Shown: positions 32,541-41,261 of the stretch, in pieces | Position numbering within the stretch: position 1 is the first letter of the stretch | Layout: the number at the start of each line of letters is the position of its first letter | Assembly (NCBI GenBank): GCA_023416695.1 | Contig: JAEZGY010000031.1 | Coordinates: 7,138-71,137 of the forward strand | Reading direction: 5' to 3' | DNA from: Bacillota bacterium | Lineage (GTDB): Bacteria; Bacillota; Clostridia; Lachnospirales; Lachnospiraceae | Length of the DNA: 64,000 nucleotides | Translations under genes and position numbers: made by a program | Notes under the pieces: model-generated | The model's database searches: none | Seen by the model: the letters and a program-made list of their open reading frames with translations, nothing else | Told to the model about the DNA's origin: nothing

Positions 32541-33578
32541 TTAGATATCTAAGAACTCAAAATCATCAGAACCTTGAGAAGAATTCTTTTTATTAGCTTT
32601 CTTCTTTGGATTAACAGAAAACAGTTGCTGTAATAAATCTTGTTCAGTAATTTCTTCTTGAGCACGATAATCGTAGTCATTATTCTCGTTGTACTCGGAT
32701 TCTGTAGCGGCTTTATTATAGTCGGTGGATTTGTCTTCCATTTGCTCTTCTAGTTCAGCCTCTTTTCTTGCTTCCTCCATAATACCAGATAAATCAATGG
32801 TAGGAATAAAGTCTTCGTCTATATAAGATGATTGTTCCTTTTTGGTTGATTCCATACTACTTGATTCTTGATAATTAGCATTCTTACTGTTAAACTCAAT
32901 AGAATTCTCTGTTTCTTCAGGGAACACTTGAGACTCATTTACTGATACATCACGAATAATGTATTGATTTTGCTGATTAATACTTTTATCCTCATAAGAT
33001 TCACTAGAATTATCGGAACTAGTAACGTCCTGGTTATCAGCTAATTGTACCTTTAAGGCCGAGAAATCAATCATAAAAGAATCATTGTCTAATAATTCTG
33101 CTTGAGCTGCAATTAGTTGCTTATACTGTATTTTGTAATATTCAAATTGTTGTACTAAGGATGAAATTTTTAGTTTTAGATTATCTAGTGTCTTTCTAGC
33201 ATCTAATTGAAGAGTTTTTGCATCATGCAGCGCAGACTTTGTAATATTGTCTGCTTTCGTTAAGGCTTCCTGTTGGATGAGTTCTGCTTTTTTCTCAGCC
33301 TCTAATAATATTCCTTGTGCTCGTTCGTGAGCGGATGCTTCCGTGTCTTGAGCAGTTTTCTCTGCTAACACTAAGGCTTTTTGAAGAGTCTTTTCCATGG
33401 ATTTATAGTACTGTACACCATCACTTAATACATTTATTTTCTCATTAAGCTCTCTGTTTTCCTTATATAAACTCTCATAATCCTCGACTACTTCCTTTAA
33501 AAAAGCTTCAACATCCTTCTTATCATAACCAAAACCGGTTTTAAATACTTTACCTTGAAGTTCAATAGGTGTTAACAT
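32541..33578 (-). CDS. divIVA: DivIVA family cell-pole/septum protein
   Basis: A 345-residue coiled-coil protein. The N-terminal lipid-binding domain (MLTPIELQGKVFKTGFGYDK) is followed by a long coiled coil (about 25-170) and an acidic, low-complexity C-terminal half rich in Glu, Ser and Asn, longer than in Bacillus (164 residues). DivIVA marks curved membrane at septa and poles and recruits division, Min or wall-growth proteins. The start at 33578 has AGGAGG at ideal distance; a longer frame running back to 33692 lies inside the preceding gene and lacks family similarity. It ends the sepF-containing division operon. Confidence 0.93.
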   Translation of the reverse strand: MLTPIELQGKVFKTGFGYDKKDVEAFLKEVVEDYESLYKENRELNEKINVLSDGVQYYKSMEKTLQKALVLAEKTAQDTEASAHERAQGILLEAEKKAELIQQEALTKADNITKSALHDAKTLQLDARKTLDNLKLKISSLVQQFEYYKIQYKQLIAAQAELLDNDSFMIDFSALKVQLADNQDVTSSDNSSESYEDKSINQQNQYIIRDVSVNESQVFPEETENSIEFNSKNANYQESSSMESTKKEQSSYIDEDFIPTIDLSGIMEEARKEAELEEQMEDKSTDYNKAATESEYNENNDYDYRAQEEITEQDLLQQLFSVNPKKKANKKNSSQGSDDFEFLDI

Positions 33579-33588
33579 ATTTATCCTC

Positions 33589-34353
33589 CTAAATGTATCG
33601 TAATATAGTAGCACAATAACGGCCTTTTTTTGTTTGATGAGTGATGCCACAGTAAACATATTTACCATGTCCTCGTACTGAAATAATGTCATTCTCTTTT
33701 AATACAGTACTATTATGGGTGACTATACGGCTATTAATAAACACTTTTCCACTAGAAATTAATCCTGTTATACTACTACGGGAGGAATTTAGCGCTAATG
33801 CTAAAATTGCATCCAACCGAGCTGAAGAAATCGTACCCTTAACTTCTTGATAGCTAGGTGTTATATCAATTACTTGCAAATATGTCGGACTGCAGTTGAC
33901 ATAAGTATGCTTTATCTTGTTAAGGGAATCAATAATATAAGAACTAATCGTTTCCTCTACAAATAGATACCCTATATTATCTTTAATTAAAATATCGCCT
34001 AGTTTGCCACGGTTAATACCTAAGTTCACCAATGCTCCAAGAAAATCTCTATGAGTCAAGGTGTCGGCAAATTTGGAATTATTAGGGCTTATTTTTATGA
34101 TAGAAATATGAAACTCTTCTAATGGGATATCGTCTGTTTGATAGAAGCATAATCGACAACGATCTGCATTCTCGTAACCTCCCCAAAGCTTATACTGTAT
34201 ATGAGGTAACTCTTTTATATGGCTAAAAAATAGGTTTAGTTCATTTAAATTAAGAAAATCTGTTAGTGTAGCATAACCTCTAGTTTCTGCTTGATATGCT
34301 AATTCTTTGATACGTTTTAAAAATAATTCTTCTTCTCTGTCCATAGTATTCAC
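33589..34353 (-). CDS. ylmH: YlmH-like S4-domain RNA-binding protein
   Basis: A 254-residue protein with a conserved N-terminal region (about 1-170; KELAYQAETRGYATLTDFLN, THRDFLGALVNLGINRGKLGDI) and a C-terminal S4 domain (about 180-245; ARLDAILALALNSSRS, ENDIISVRGHGKY). In Bacillus the ortholog belongs to the same sepF-ylmG-ylmH-divIVA cluster, and recent work links it to rescue of stalled ribosomes. It begins 1 base after yggT and divIVA begins 10 bases after it. Confidence 0.9.
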   Translation of the reverse strand: MNTMDREEELFLKRIKELAYQAETRGYATLTDFLNLNELNLFFSHIKELPHIQYKLWGGYENADRCRLCFYQTDDIPLEEFHISIIKISPNNSKFADTLTHRDFLGALVNLGINRGKLGDILIKDNIGYLFVEETISSYIIDSLNKIKHTYVNCSPTYLQVIDITPSYQEVKGTISSARLDAILALALNSSRSSITGLISSGKVFINSRIVTHNSTVLKENDIISVRGHGKYVYCGITHQTKKGRYCATILRYI

Positions 34354-34354
34354 C

Positions 34355-34606
34355 TTACATTAGTCTAATCTTTAGATAAGATACTATAAATAAAGCAATG
34401 AAAGGGGTAATATCCATCTGCGTCGTACGAAACACAGAGTACTTTAATAAGTATCGAATTATACTAAAGAGAGGATCTAAGAATCTAATAATTAGACTCT
34501 TAAATCCTTTGAAACTAGGTAACCAGGACATTATAATATAAGCAAATATAGAATACTCTATGATAACAAAGAATATATAGAATGCTTCTTTCACTAATCC
34601 TGCCAT
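34355..34606 (-). CDS. YggT family membrane protein (YlmG-like)
   Basis: An 83-residue protein with two hydrophobic segments (about 8-28 and 60-80) and the YggT pattern FLDPLFSIIRYLLKYS. The family sits beside sepF in many Gram-positive bacteria and is linked to division-site or nucleoid organisation, but its mechanism is unknown. It lies 5 bases after sepF and 1 base before ylmH. Confidence 0.9.
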   Translation of the reverse strand: MAGLVKEAFYIFFVIIEYSIFAYIIMSWLPSFKGFKSLIIRFLDPLFSIIRYLLKYSVFRTTQMDITPFIALFIVSYLKIRLM

Positions 34607-34611
34607 AATAT

Positions 34612-35211
34612 TTAAAAATCCTTGTTAATTGTAGGTACTTCAAAACTATCATCTGGTACCAACTCTAAATAATCACCGGAGATATCAATGGTATCTGGAG
34701 AAAATATAAAAATATATTTAGAAATTTGATGTAGTTTACCGTTAATTGCATAGACACAACCAGAAATAAAATCCATAATTCTTTGAGCGTCTAATGGATC
34801 AAATCCTTCTAAATTAACGACAGAAGCTCGTCCAGTTAATAGCATATCACAAATATCTTGTGAATCCTCAAATGAGGATGGCTTCATAATACATACTTCT
34901 AAGCCTTTCGGTGTAGTACGAATAGGGACTATCTTATTGGATGCAGTACGTTCCATTCTAACACTCCTTTCCTTGCGGGGTTCAGGAATTACAGGATTCT
35001 TCTCTTCCATTGCTCGTGGGGCTTGAGCTCTAGTAGCCTTACGCTCCAATAGCTGTTGTTCTTTTATCTCATGATTCTGTTTTCTACGCTCTTTCTCTTC
35101 TTTAGCTAAGCGCTTTCTCTCGTTTTCTTCAAATTCTTCCTCAAAATCATCAAATTCACTATCTTCATTTAATTTTAAATAACCTAAGAAATTCTTTATA
35201 ATGTTTGACAT
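34612..35211 (-). CDS. sepF: SepF cell-division protein
   Basis: A 199-residue FtsZ-associated protein. It has an N-terminal amphipathic segment (MSNIIKNFLGYLKLN), which in Bacillus binds membrane, then a highly charged linker (about 18-100), and the SepF core (about 108-190; RASVVNLEGFDPLDAQRIMDFISGCVYA split by strands). SepF polymers bundle FtsZ and tether it to the membrane. It is the third gene of the operon that starts at the 37454-37482 promoter. Confidence 0.94.
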   Translation of the reverse strand: MSNIIKNFLGYLKLNEDSEFDDFEEEFEENERKRLAKEEKERRKQNHEIKEQQLLERKATRAQAPRAMEEKNPVIPEPRKERSVRMERTASNKIVPIRTTPKGLEVCIMKPSSFEDSQDICDMLLTGRASVVNLEGFDPLDAQRIMDFISGCVYAINGKLHQISKYIFIFSPDTIDISGDYLELVPDDSFEVPTINKDF

Positions 35212-35260
35212 ATTGGCTTATCTCCTATCCTAAAATAACTATTCTAATCGATATCGTACC

Positions 35261-35953
35261 CTATATGTTATAATTGCGCTGACCGAATATTCCAGTGCCA
35301 ACCCTAACCATAGTGGCACCTTCCTCAATTGCAATTTCAAAATCTCCTGTCATTCCCATTGAAAGTATATCCATATTAATATTATCAATGTTTTTAGATT
35401 TGATGTCAATAAGTAAATTGCGCAAATTAGCGAAGTGTACTCTATTCTCCTCAGGATTGTCAACAAAAGGAGCGATAGTCATAAGGCCTTTAATTTTGAT
35501 ATTTGGTAATTTAGCAATCTCCAATATTAATTTTAGAGTTTCTTCCTCTGAAACCCCGAATTTAGTATCTTCTTTCGCTATATTAACTTCTATTAAGATG
35601 TTAACAGTAGTATTTTTCTTGTTAGCCTCTTCACTAATTTGTTTGGCCAGTCTTAGGGAGTCTACCGAATGAATCAGGCACACCTTGTCTACAATGTATT
35701 TCACCTTGTTACGCTGTAAATGTCCTATCATATGCCAGTTTAAGGCTTGATTAATTGCTTCTGACTTCTCACATAGTTCCTGTACTTTGTTTTCACCAAA
35801 ATCAACGATTCCTTCCTTCATTACTTCTTCTATCATAGCAATAGGCTTAGTTTTACTTACCGCTATTAAAGTTATTTCACTTCTGTTTCGTTTGCTTCTA
35901 TCACAGGCAGCCTGAATTCTATTTTCGACGTCCTTTAAATTCTCTTTAATCAT
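35261..35953 (-). CDS. YggS/YlmE family PLP-binding protein
   Basis: A 230-residue single-domain protein with the alanine-racemase-like barrel that binds pyridoxal phosphate and helps keep PLP levels balanced. The PLP lysine is in ITLIAVSKTKPI (about residue 35). Further landmarks are DFGENKVQEL, WHMIGHLQRNK and LSMGMTGDFEIAI. No catalytic activity is established for the family. It stands between the HlyD-like gene and sepF, a common order in Firmicutes. Confidence 0.93.
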   Translation of the reverse strand: MIKENLKDVENRIQAACDRSKRNRSEITLIAVSKTKPIAMIEEVMKEGIVDFGENKVQELCEKSEAINQALNWHMIGHLQRNKVKYIVDKVCLIHSVDSLRLAKQISEEANKKNTTVNILIEVNIAKEDTKFGVSEEETLKLILEIAKLPNIKIKGLMTIAPFVDNPEENRVHFANLRNLLIDIKSKNIDNINMDILSMGMTGDFEIAIEEGATMVRVGTGIFGQRNYNI

Positions 35954-36004
35954 GTTGTCTCACCTTTCTGACCTGTTACTTTACAAAATAATTACGCTAA
36001 TACT

Positions 36005-37402
36005 TTAGTATTGTACATAGTTCTGTTCTTTAGCTAACTTAACATTCACTATGATATGATCATAGTTATTTAGTCCTAAGGAGGTATCCATAGCTACTAA
36101 ACAATATTCATTATTCTCATATAAAACTTCAATTCGCCTAAAAACAGGGTATCCTTTATTAACATTGAATACTCCAGTAAGTGTTCCGGTTTCAGAAACC
36201 TTATAAGTATTGTCTGTTCCTGATGTTCCTGGAAGTAGAAGTACATCATCTTTCGTAATTATTGCTGTATCAATATAGGAGAAATTCTCATCACGATTAA
36301 ATATATCCACCTCTATGAATTCAGTAGAAGCCTCACCATTTTTGGAGTAGGTTAACTTAACGATACCATAGCTATTATCATTACCACCCTTAGTAATATA
36401 GTCATTCGGTATTTTATAAAAATCCTTTTCACATATTGACGTTACAGGAATCTTATATCCGGTTGCTTTATTAGTACCAATCTCAAAGCTGATAAAGCGT
36501 TCATTAATATATCTAGATAAATAATTGCTCATCTGTATTACGGCATATTTCTTATTGTTCTTATCAAGAAAGCTTATACTTGCTGTTGCTTGGTGTTTAT
36601 CAGAAAGAAATGTTAGACGTACAGTCTTTTTCTCTGATAGTTTTTTGTATTGATTCTCAGTAATAGGGGTAACAATACTCCATTTTTCAGAATTAATAAG
36701 CTTGTACACAGGCGCATCTGTTTCTTTAATTTCTGTAGAACGAAGTTGCTTCTTTTCATATTTAGTTAAATCGAACATAGAATCCTCTATGGTATCTAGA
36801 GTAACCCCTTCAAATCCATCGGTATAATACGAAATAATTCCACTGGAACTAGCTTTCTCAACAGAGAAATTAGCTTTTGAAGTAGATGTCTTTAATAATT
36901 CATGTAAAGTGTTTAGAGTATTAACATTAGTAACTTCTAAAACTGTACTATCAATGTCATACTTATAGTTGTAAGCACTTTCATAATCGCTCTCATCATA
37001 GGAATTTTGAAAGTTTGATATGCTCTTGCGGATTTCAGCGATTTCACTGCTACTTAGAGAAATACCCTGCTCCGAATTGGATAATAAATTATACATATCA
37101 CCAGATTCATCAAGAGTGTAGACGGTAGTACCTTTACCAACCTTCTTGCCCTCTGCCACATAATAATTTATATAGCCTGCATGTTTATTACGAAATACGG
37201 TTTCATCCCGGAGTATTAATCCGTGATATGTATCATCGTCAGAGATCTGATTTTCTGTAACTTTGTAAACGGATAGTTGTTCACTTCCAAGAAACAAATA
37301 CACTTGAATTCCAATATATATAAAGATGACAATAAATAAAACGACACCTAAATTAATATTCAGTGGTCTTCTAAATTTTACTACCTTTTTTTGTCCTGCC
37401 AA
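36005..37402 (-). CDS. HlyD-like membrane protein at the head of the sepF operon
   Basis: A 465-residue protein with one N-terminal transmembrane segment (about 14-34) and an extracellular part with a short barrel/lipoyl-like start (GLILRDETVFRNKHAGYINYY, then VAEGKKVGKGTTVYTLDE), a helical middle and a beta-rich C-terminal half. This matches HlyD/membrane-fusion-like proteins found beside yggS-sepF in Clostridia. No ABC or RND partner is nearby, so a wall or division role is as likely as transport. An ATG at 37426 has no ribosome site; AGGAGG lies 9 bases before TTG 37402, which I choose. Confidence 0.8.
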   Translation of the reverse strand: MAGQKKVVKFRRPLNINLGVVLFIVIFIYIGIQVYLFLGSEQLSVYKVTENQISDDDTYHGLILRDETVFRNKHAGYINYYVAEGKKVGKGTTVYTLDESGDMYNLLSNSEQGISLSSSEIAEIRKSISNFQNSYDESDYESAYNYKYDIDSTVLEVTNVNTLNTLHELLKTSTSKANFSVEKASSSGIISYYTDGFEGVTLDTIEDSMFDLTKYEKKQLRSTEIKETDAPVYKLINSEKWSIVTPITENQYKKLSEKKTVRLTFLSDKHQATASISFLDKNNKKYAVIQMSNYLSRYINERFISFEIGTNKATGYKIPVTSICEKDFYKIPNDYITKGGNDNSYGIVKLTYSKNGEASTEFIEVDIFNRDENFSYIDTAIITKDDVLLLPGTSGTDNTYKVSETGTLTGVFNVNKGYPVFRRIEVLYENNEYCLVAMDTSLGLNNYDHIIVNVKLAKEQNYVQY

Positions 37403-37453
37403 GGTAAGTAACCTCCTAAAACTCATAAAAATAAAAATAGTTATATATGTCTA

Positions 37454-37482
37454 ATTATACTTTTTCTAGTGCTATATGTCAA
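37454..37482 (-). promoter_or_regulatory. Promoter of the HlyD-like/yggS/sepF/divIVA operon
   Basis: On the minus strand TTGACA, 17 bp, TATAAT: a perfect sigma-A promoter about 50 bases before the chosen start. It faces the promoter region of the small plus-strand gene at 37552, whose TATAAT is at 37497-37502. Confidence 0.9.
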
Positions 37483-37551
37483 AGAAGAATATTTTGTATA
37501 ATTAAGACAGAAATGGTTACAATAGTTTTAGAAAGCAAAAGGAGGTATGAC

Positions 37552-37752
37552 ATGAAAACCTTAGATTATATTGTTTTAATCCTTGTCATTATTGGTGCTA
37601 TTAATTGGGGCTTAATTGGCTTCTTTAGTTTTGACCTAGTTAGAGTGATTTTTGGAAATATGACTGTGATATCCCGTATTGTTTATGCTATTATAGGAAT
37701 TTGTGGCCTATATGCTATTAGCTTTTGTGGAAGAATATCAAATAACCAGTAA
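37552..37752 (+). CDS. DUF378 family small membrane protein
   Basis: A 66-residue protein with two transmembrane segments (about 5-25 and 40-58) and the DUF378 signature LDYIVLILVIIGAINWGLIG followed by FFSFDLV. Function unknown. AGGAGG lies 7 bases before the ATG at 37552; the frame continues upstream to 37447 but without family similarity. A TATAAT at 37497-37502 is a likely -10. It is divergent from the HlyD-like operon and ends in a bidirectional hairpin. Confidence 0.88.
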   Translation: MKTLDYIVLILVIIGAINWGLIGFFSFDLVRVIFGNMTVISRIVYAIIGICGLYAISFCGRISNNQ

Positions 37753-37756
37753 TGAT

Positions 37757-37787
37757 AAAATGGTTGTATCTTATTAAGATACAACCA
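37757..37787. terminator. Bidirectional terminator
   Basis: TGGTTGTATCTT, loop ATT, AAGATACAACCA (37761-37787): perfect 12-bp stem. The T-rich tract is better on the minus side, serving the gene that ends at 37807; the DUF378 gene ends just before it. Confidence 0.7.
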
Positions 37788-37806
37788 TTCGATATTTATG
37801 GAGATA

Positions 37807-38229
37807 TTATAGTGCTTCAATTATTTGATCTTGGAAGCTATCTGGAATACGATCCTTTTTAACAGATATACATACGACAAATTCTATCTTAAATAGATTA
37901 GATATAGCATTTAACTTAGTAAGTACAGGTTCTAAATCTGCGTTTTCATCTAAGTTCGCAATTTTTAACAAACTATCAAAGTATATCTTCTCTACATCAT
38001 GATCACTGGACAGGATACCACAAATAAAACCTAAAAATTCATCTGCATTACTTAATAAATAGTCTCTGGAATTAATGAGTCGTATTTTGTTGCTTAGTTC
38101 GTACATATGCTTATTGCTTTTATCAATATAAACGAGATTACCATTTATATTGCGAACATCATCATTAGCTCTGGCAATAAGCAGTTTTGTCTTTCCTTTA
38201 CCTTTTTCACCTGCAATAATCTGAACCAT
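37807..38229 (-). CDS. Small P-loop protein, conserved in Clostridia, function unknown
   Basis: A 140-residue protein with a Walker A motif at its extreme N-terminus (GEKGKGKTK, residues 7-15). The rest resembles a minimal P-loop NTPase sheet (NLVYIDKSNKHMYEL, KIYFDSLLKIANL, FVVCISVKKDRIP). It has been annotated in related genomes as PilT- or ATPase-like, but it is much shorter than PilT. The strand reading EKIYFDSLL could supply a Walker B acidic residue. AGGAGG precedes the ATG and it has its own promoter at 38295-38323. It stands between the division operon and the shape operon. Confidence 0.75.
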   Translation of the reverse strand: MVQIIAGEKGKGKTKLLIARANDDVRNINGNLVYIDKSNKHMYELSNKIRLINSRDYLLSNADEFLGFICGILSSDHDVEKIYFDSLLKIANLDENADLEPVLTKLNAISNLFKIEFVVCISVKKDRIPDSFQDQIIEAL

Positions 38230-38294
38230 AATAACTCCTCCTTAAGTGACTGAATTTGTGTTATATGTACAAAAGATAAAATGTTTATGATTAA

Positions 38295-38323
38295 ATTATA
38301 GAATAAATGTAACAAAAAAACAA
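38295..38323 (-). promoter_or_regulatory. Promoter of the small P-loop gene
   Basis: On the minus strand TTGTTT, 17 bp, TATAAT, 66 bases before the start codon. Confidence 0.65.
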
Positions 38324-38392
38324 CTAGTAATCCTACTATAATGAAAAAAATATGAAGTTATCAGACTAAATGACTAAATGCCGAGTTATAAA

Positions 38393-38424
38393 TAAAAAAG
38401 GAACTGCGTGATTGCAGTTCCTTT
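38393..38424 (-). terminator. Terminator of the mre-min-rodA operon
   Basis: AAAGGAACTGC, 6-base loop, GCAGTTCCTTT (38397-38424): perfect 11-bp stem with a run of T on the minus strand, 2 bases after the carboxypeptidase stop. Confidence 0.92.
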
Positions 38425-38426
38425 CA

Positions 38427-39386
38427 CTATTTATGAATCATTGAAAGTAAATGATTCATTTCTTTGTATAAATCCTGTCTTGATTTAGCATTAAACACCA
38501 TGGAAATGTATTCATTACCACTTTCATCTTTGCCTAGAAGAATTAAACAGTAGCCAGCTTCATCAGTTGTCCCTGTTTTACCACCAAATACAGTAATAGA
38601 ATCAGGAGCTTTTTTCCCACCTGTTAGGTATAGGTTTGTACTCTTGAAAATACGTGCAACTTCTCTTCCAGATGCACTTACATATTCGGCTTTATAGGAA
38701 GCCTGATCTACAATAGAACGGAATTCCTCATAGTTTAGCAGTTCGTTAAAAATCAAATACATATCATAAGCAGTTGTATAATGATTATCATCATGAAGTC
38801 CATGAGCATTCACAAAGTGGCTATGGGTAGCTCCAATCTTTGCAATTGCTTGATTCATCATATTAGAGAAGCTATCTTCACTACCACCAAGCTGTTCCGC
38901 AATAGCAATTCCAGCATCATTCCCAGAATAGACCAATAAGGAGTTTAGCATCGTGCGAAAAGGTACTTTATCTCCTTCACTAAACCCACAAAGCTTTGCC
39001 CCAGGATAATTAATATGAGAGGCATTATAGCTTACTGTAATGGTATCTTCTAATTTATTTTGCTGAAAAGCTACAAGTGCTGTGGCCAGTTTAGTAATAC
39101 TAGCAGGATATATCTTATCAAATACATTATTAGCATAAACCAATTCACCAGTAGAACGGTTCACAAGTAAGGAAGAACTACTATTCTTCATTACTTTATC
39201 CGCTTCATCTTGTTTATCCTTGGCAATTACACACAAATCTGATGAATATAAAGGAGCACTACTACTTACCACAAGAGGAGCTGACGATGCATAAGTACTT
39301 TCATAGGATATAACATCTGCCTCTTTAGCTCCACAGCCAGTTAATATTAAGATAAACAAAAGGAGGCATGGAATTATTTTTTTCAT
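38427..39386 (-). CDS. D-alanyl-D-alanine carboxypeptidase (S11 family lipoprotein)
   Basis: A 319-residue low-molecular-weight penicillin-binding protein that trims the terminal D-Ala from peptidoglycan stem peptides. The catalytic motifs are intact: Ser96-x-x-Lys99 (PASITKL), SGN at 154-156 (VYSGNDAG) and KTG (GGKTGTTDEAG). The signal peptide ends with lipobox LTGC (Cys18), so the enzyme is lipid-anchored and lacks the C-terminal amphipathic anchor of DacA. It is the last gene of the shape operon, 25 bases after mgsA. Confidence 0.92.
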   Translation of the reverse strand: MKKIIPCLLLFILILTGCGAKEADVISYESTYASSAPLVVSSSAPLYSSDLCVIAKDKQDEADKVMKNSSSSLLVNRSTGELVYANNVFDKIYPASITKLATALVAFQQNKLEDTITVSYNASHINYPGAKLCGFSEGDKVPFRTMLNSLLVYSGNDAGIAIAEQLGGSEDSFSNMMNQAIAKIGATHSHFVNAHGLHDDNHYTTAYDMYLIFNELLNYEEFRSIVDQASYKAEYVSASGREVARIFKSTNLYLTGGKKAPDSITVFGGKTGTTDEAGYCLILLGKDESGNEYISMVFNAKSRQDLYKEMNHLLSMIHK

Positions 39387-39411
39387 GCAGATTCTCCTTT
39401 ACATTAATTAT

Positions 39412-39807
39412 TTATTTAAAAATTTCACGCCAGTCTAAATCGCCCCTGTCTAAAGCTTTAATTAATAGCTCAGCAGTAGCCAGGTTCGTAGCAAGCGGAA
39501 TGTTATGCGTATCACATAACTGAACTACATTATTTACATCAGGCTCATGGGATTTTGGAGACAAAGGATCTCTTAAAAAAATCACCATATCTATCTGATT
39601 ATGCTCAATTTGTGCACCTAACTGTTGTTCTCCACCTAAATGGCCAGCCAAATATTTATGAATAGATAGGTTTGTAACTTCTTCAATGAGTCTTCCAGTA
39701 GTTCCGGTTGCATATAATTCATTTTTGCTTAGGATAGCACGATAAGCAATACAAAAATTTTGCATAAGCTTCTTTTTTGCATCATGTGCAACTAAACCAA
39801 TATTCAT
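39412..39807 (-). CDS. mgsA: Methylglyoxal synthase
   Basis: A 131-residue enzyme that converts dihydroxyacetone phosphate to methylglyoxal and phosphate, a bypass when sugar phosphates accumulate. Conserved landmarks are GLVAHDAKK, ATGTTGRLI, HLGGEQQLGAQI and the active-site region VIFLRDPLSPKSHEPDV. It lies 5 bases after rodA and before the carboxypeptidase, inside a cell-shape operon, an arrangement also seen in other Clostridia. Confidence 0.94.
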   Translation of the reverse strand: MNIGLVAHDAKKKLMQNFCIAYRAILSKNELYATGTTGRLIEEVTNLSIHKYLAGHLGGEQQLGAQIEHNQIDMVIFLRDPLSPKSHEPDVNNVVQLCDTHNIPLATNLATAELLIKALDRGDLDWREIFK

Positions 39808-39812
39808 AGCTG

Positions 39813-40952
39813 TTACCCCCTAACGTTGTTTTTTTGTTGAAGCCCAATATTAAGCACTAGACCAATTGCAATCATGCAACTAATCAAAGAACTTAGACCA
39901 TTACTTAGGAATGGTAATGGTAACCCCGTGTTTGGTAATATCATCGTTGCCACCCCAATATTAGCAAATACTTGGAACATAAACATAGCGGATATCCCCA
40001 TAGCAATTAACTTACCTAATCTATCTTTGGCTTTTCTAGCTATTGATAAACAAACAAAAATGATGATTGCTAAAAGTAATAGGATAATACAACAACCAAT
40101 AAATCCAAATTCCTCTCCTATTACACTCCATATAAAATCACTTTCATTAACACCAACGATATCATAATTACGTGGTGTTGAAGCACCTTCCGATAACAGC
40201 TTGCCATATAGCTTACCAGTACCAATTGCTTGAATGGAGCATAGTTGCTGCCAATTTTCTTTTAGTGCATACACTGGATTATCTGGTTCTAAGAAGGCAA
40301 GTAATCGTTTTACTTGATATCCCTTTACAAAAAGTTTATCTCCAGGCTGTAACAGGTACCAAAAAAACGCAATTATTGAAGGAATTAACACTCCTAAGGT
40401 AGGTAATATAATACGATAACTTAAACCAGCAGTAAATATCAATACAACAAAGATAAAAATCATTACCATACTAGAAGATAAGTCAGGTTGATTGAATATT
40501 AATAAAGTAGGAACGATTGTAATAGCACCTGATAATAAAACTATATAGAATTTATTCATCTTACTTTCTAAGCGTGTAAATAGTACAGCTAATATTAATA
40601 TTAAGGAAATCTTAGCTAGTTCCGAGGGCTGTAGATTAATTACCTTAAGATCAATCCAACGATAACAAAAAGTACCTAAATCTGTTCCTAGTGGACTATA
40701 TCTAGCTAAAATCAACATGACAATTACAGCTACATAATAAATAACTACAAATTTTGCAATAAAGTGATAGTCAATTAATGCTACCGTAGTGATAATAATT
40801 AATCCAAGTCCTAGACCAAATAATTGCCTAATGTAAGCAGAGTTGCCACCAGATAATTTTATAGCATAGGAACTGATTAAAGATAAAATACAAACGATAA
40901 CGATTAATGTTATATTAAGACGCTTAAAATTATATTGTTTAAAATTAAACAT
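39813..40952 (-). CDS. rodA: RodA-type SEDS peptidoglycan polymerase
   Basis: A 379-residue membrane protein with about ten transmembrane segments of the FtsW/RodA/SpoVE family. These glycosyltransferases polymerise lipid II with a class B penicillin-binding partner. Landmarks are LQPSELAKISLIL, FNQPDLSSSMV, and near the end the signature LPNTGLPLPFLSNGLSSLISCMIA (split here as LPNTGLPLPF and SNGLSSLI). Its presence with mreBCD and PBP2 argues for RodA and elongation, not FtsW. It begins 15 bases after minE. Confidence 0.93.
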   Translation of the reverse strand: MFNFKQYNFKRLNITLIVIVCILSLISSYAIKLSGGNSAYIRQLFGLGLGLIIITTVALIDYHFIAKFVVIYYVAVIVMLILARYSPLGTDLGTFCYRWIDLKVINLQPSELAKISLILILAVLFTRLESKMNKFYIVLLSGAITIVPTLLIFNQPDLSSSMVMIFIFVVLIFTAGLSYRIILPTLGVLIPSIIAFFWYLLQPGDKLFVKGYQVKRLLAFLEPDNPVYALKENWQQLCSIQAIGTGKLYGKLLSEGASTPRNYDIVGVNESDFIWSVIGEEFGFIGCCIILLLLAIIIFVCLSIARKAKDRLGKLIAMGISAMFMFQVFANIGVATMILPNTGLPLPFLSNGLSSLISCMIAIGLVLNIGLQQKNNVRG

Positions 40953-40967
40953 GGAAATTCTTCCTTA

Positions 40968-41243
40968 TTATTTCTTACCCGACTTCAAATCTTTAATAGG
41001 GATATTGGCAAATAATGCAGGTACACTGCCATTATTACCTTCAGATTCCGTCTGGGTGATTTTAATATCAAGTCCAGCAGTGTCAATCTCAACATATTTT
41101 GATATAACAGCGATTATATCATTCTTAATCTGTTCCATAATCTCTGGAGAGCAATTAGCTCGGTCAGAGACTAAAACGAGTTTAAGTCTATCTTTAGCTA
41201 CACTACTGGAAGTCTTCTTTTTAAAAAAATCTGCGAAACTCAT
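40968..41243 (-). CDS. minE: MinE division-site topological factor
   Basis: A 91-residue protein that stimulates the MinD ATPase and drives Min oscillation. It has the N-terminal MinD-interacting helix (SSVAKDRLKLVLVSDRANCS) and the topological domain (IKNDIIAVISKYVEID). Bacillus lacks MinE and uses DivIVA with MinJ instead. This genome encodes both MinE (here) and DivIVA (32541), as many Clostridia do. It lies 18 bases after minD. Confidence 0.94.
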   Translation of the reverse strand: MSFADFFKKKTSSSVAKDRLKLVLVSDRANCSPEIMEQIKNDIIAVISKYVEIDTAGLDIKITQTESEGNNGSVPALFANIPIKDLKSGKK

Positions 41244-41261
41244 TTTTCTTCCCCCTTATCA

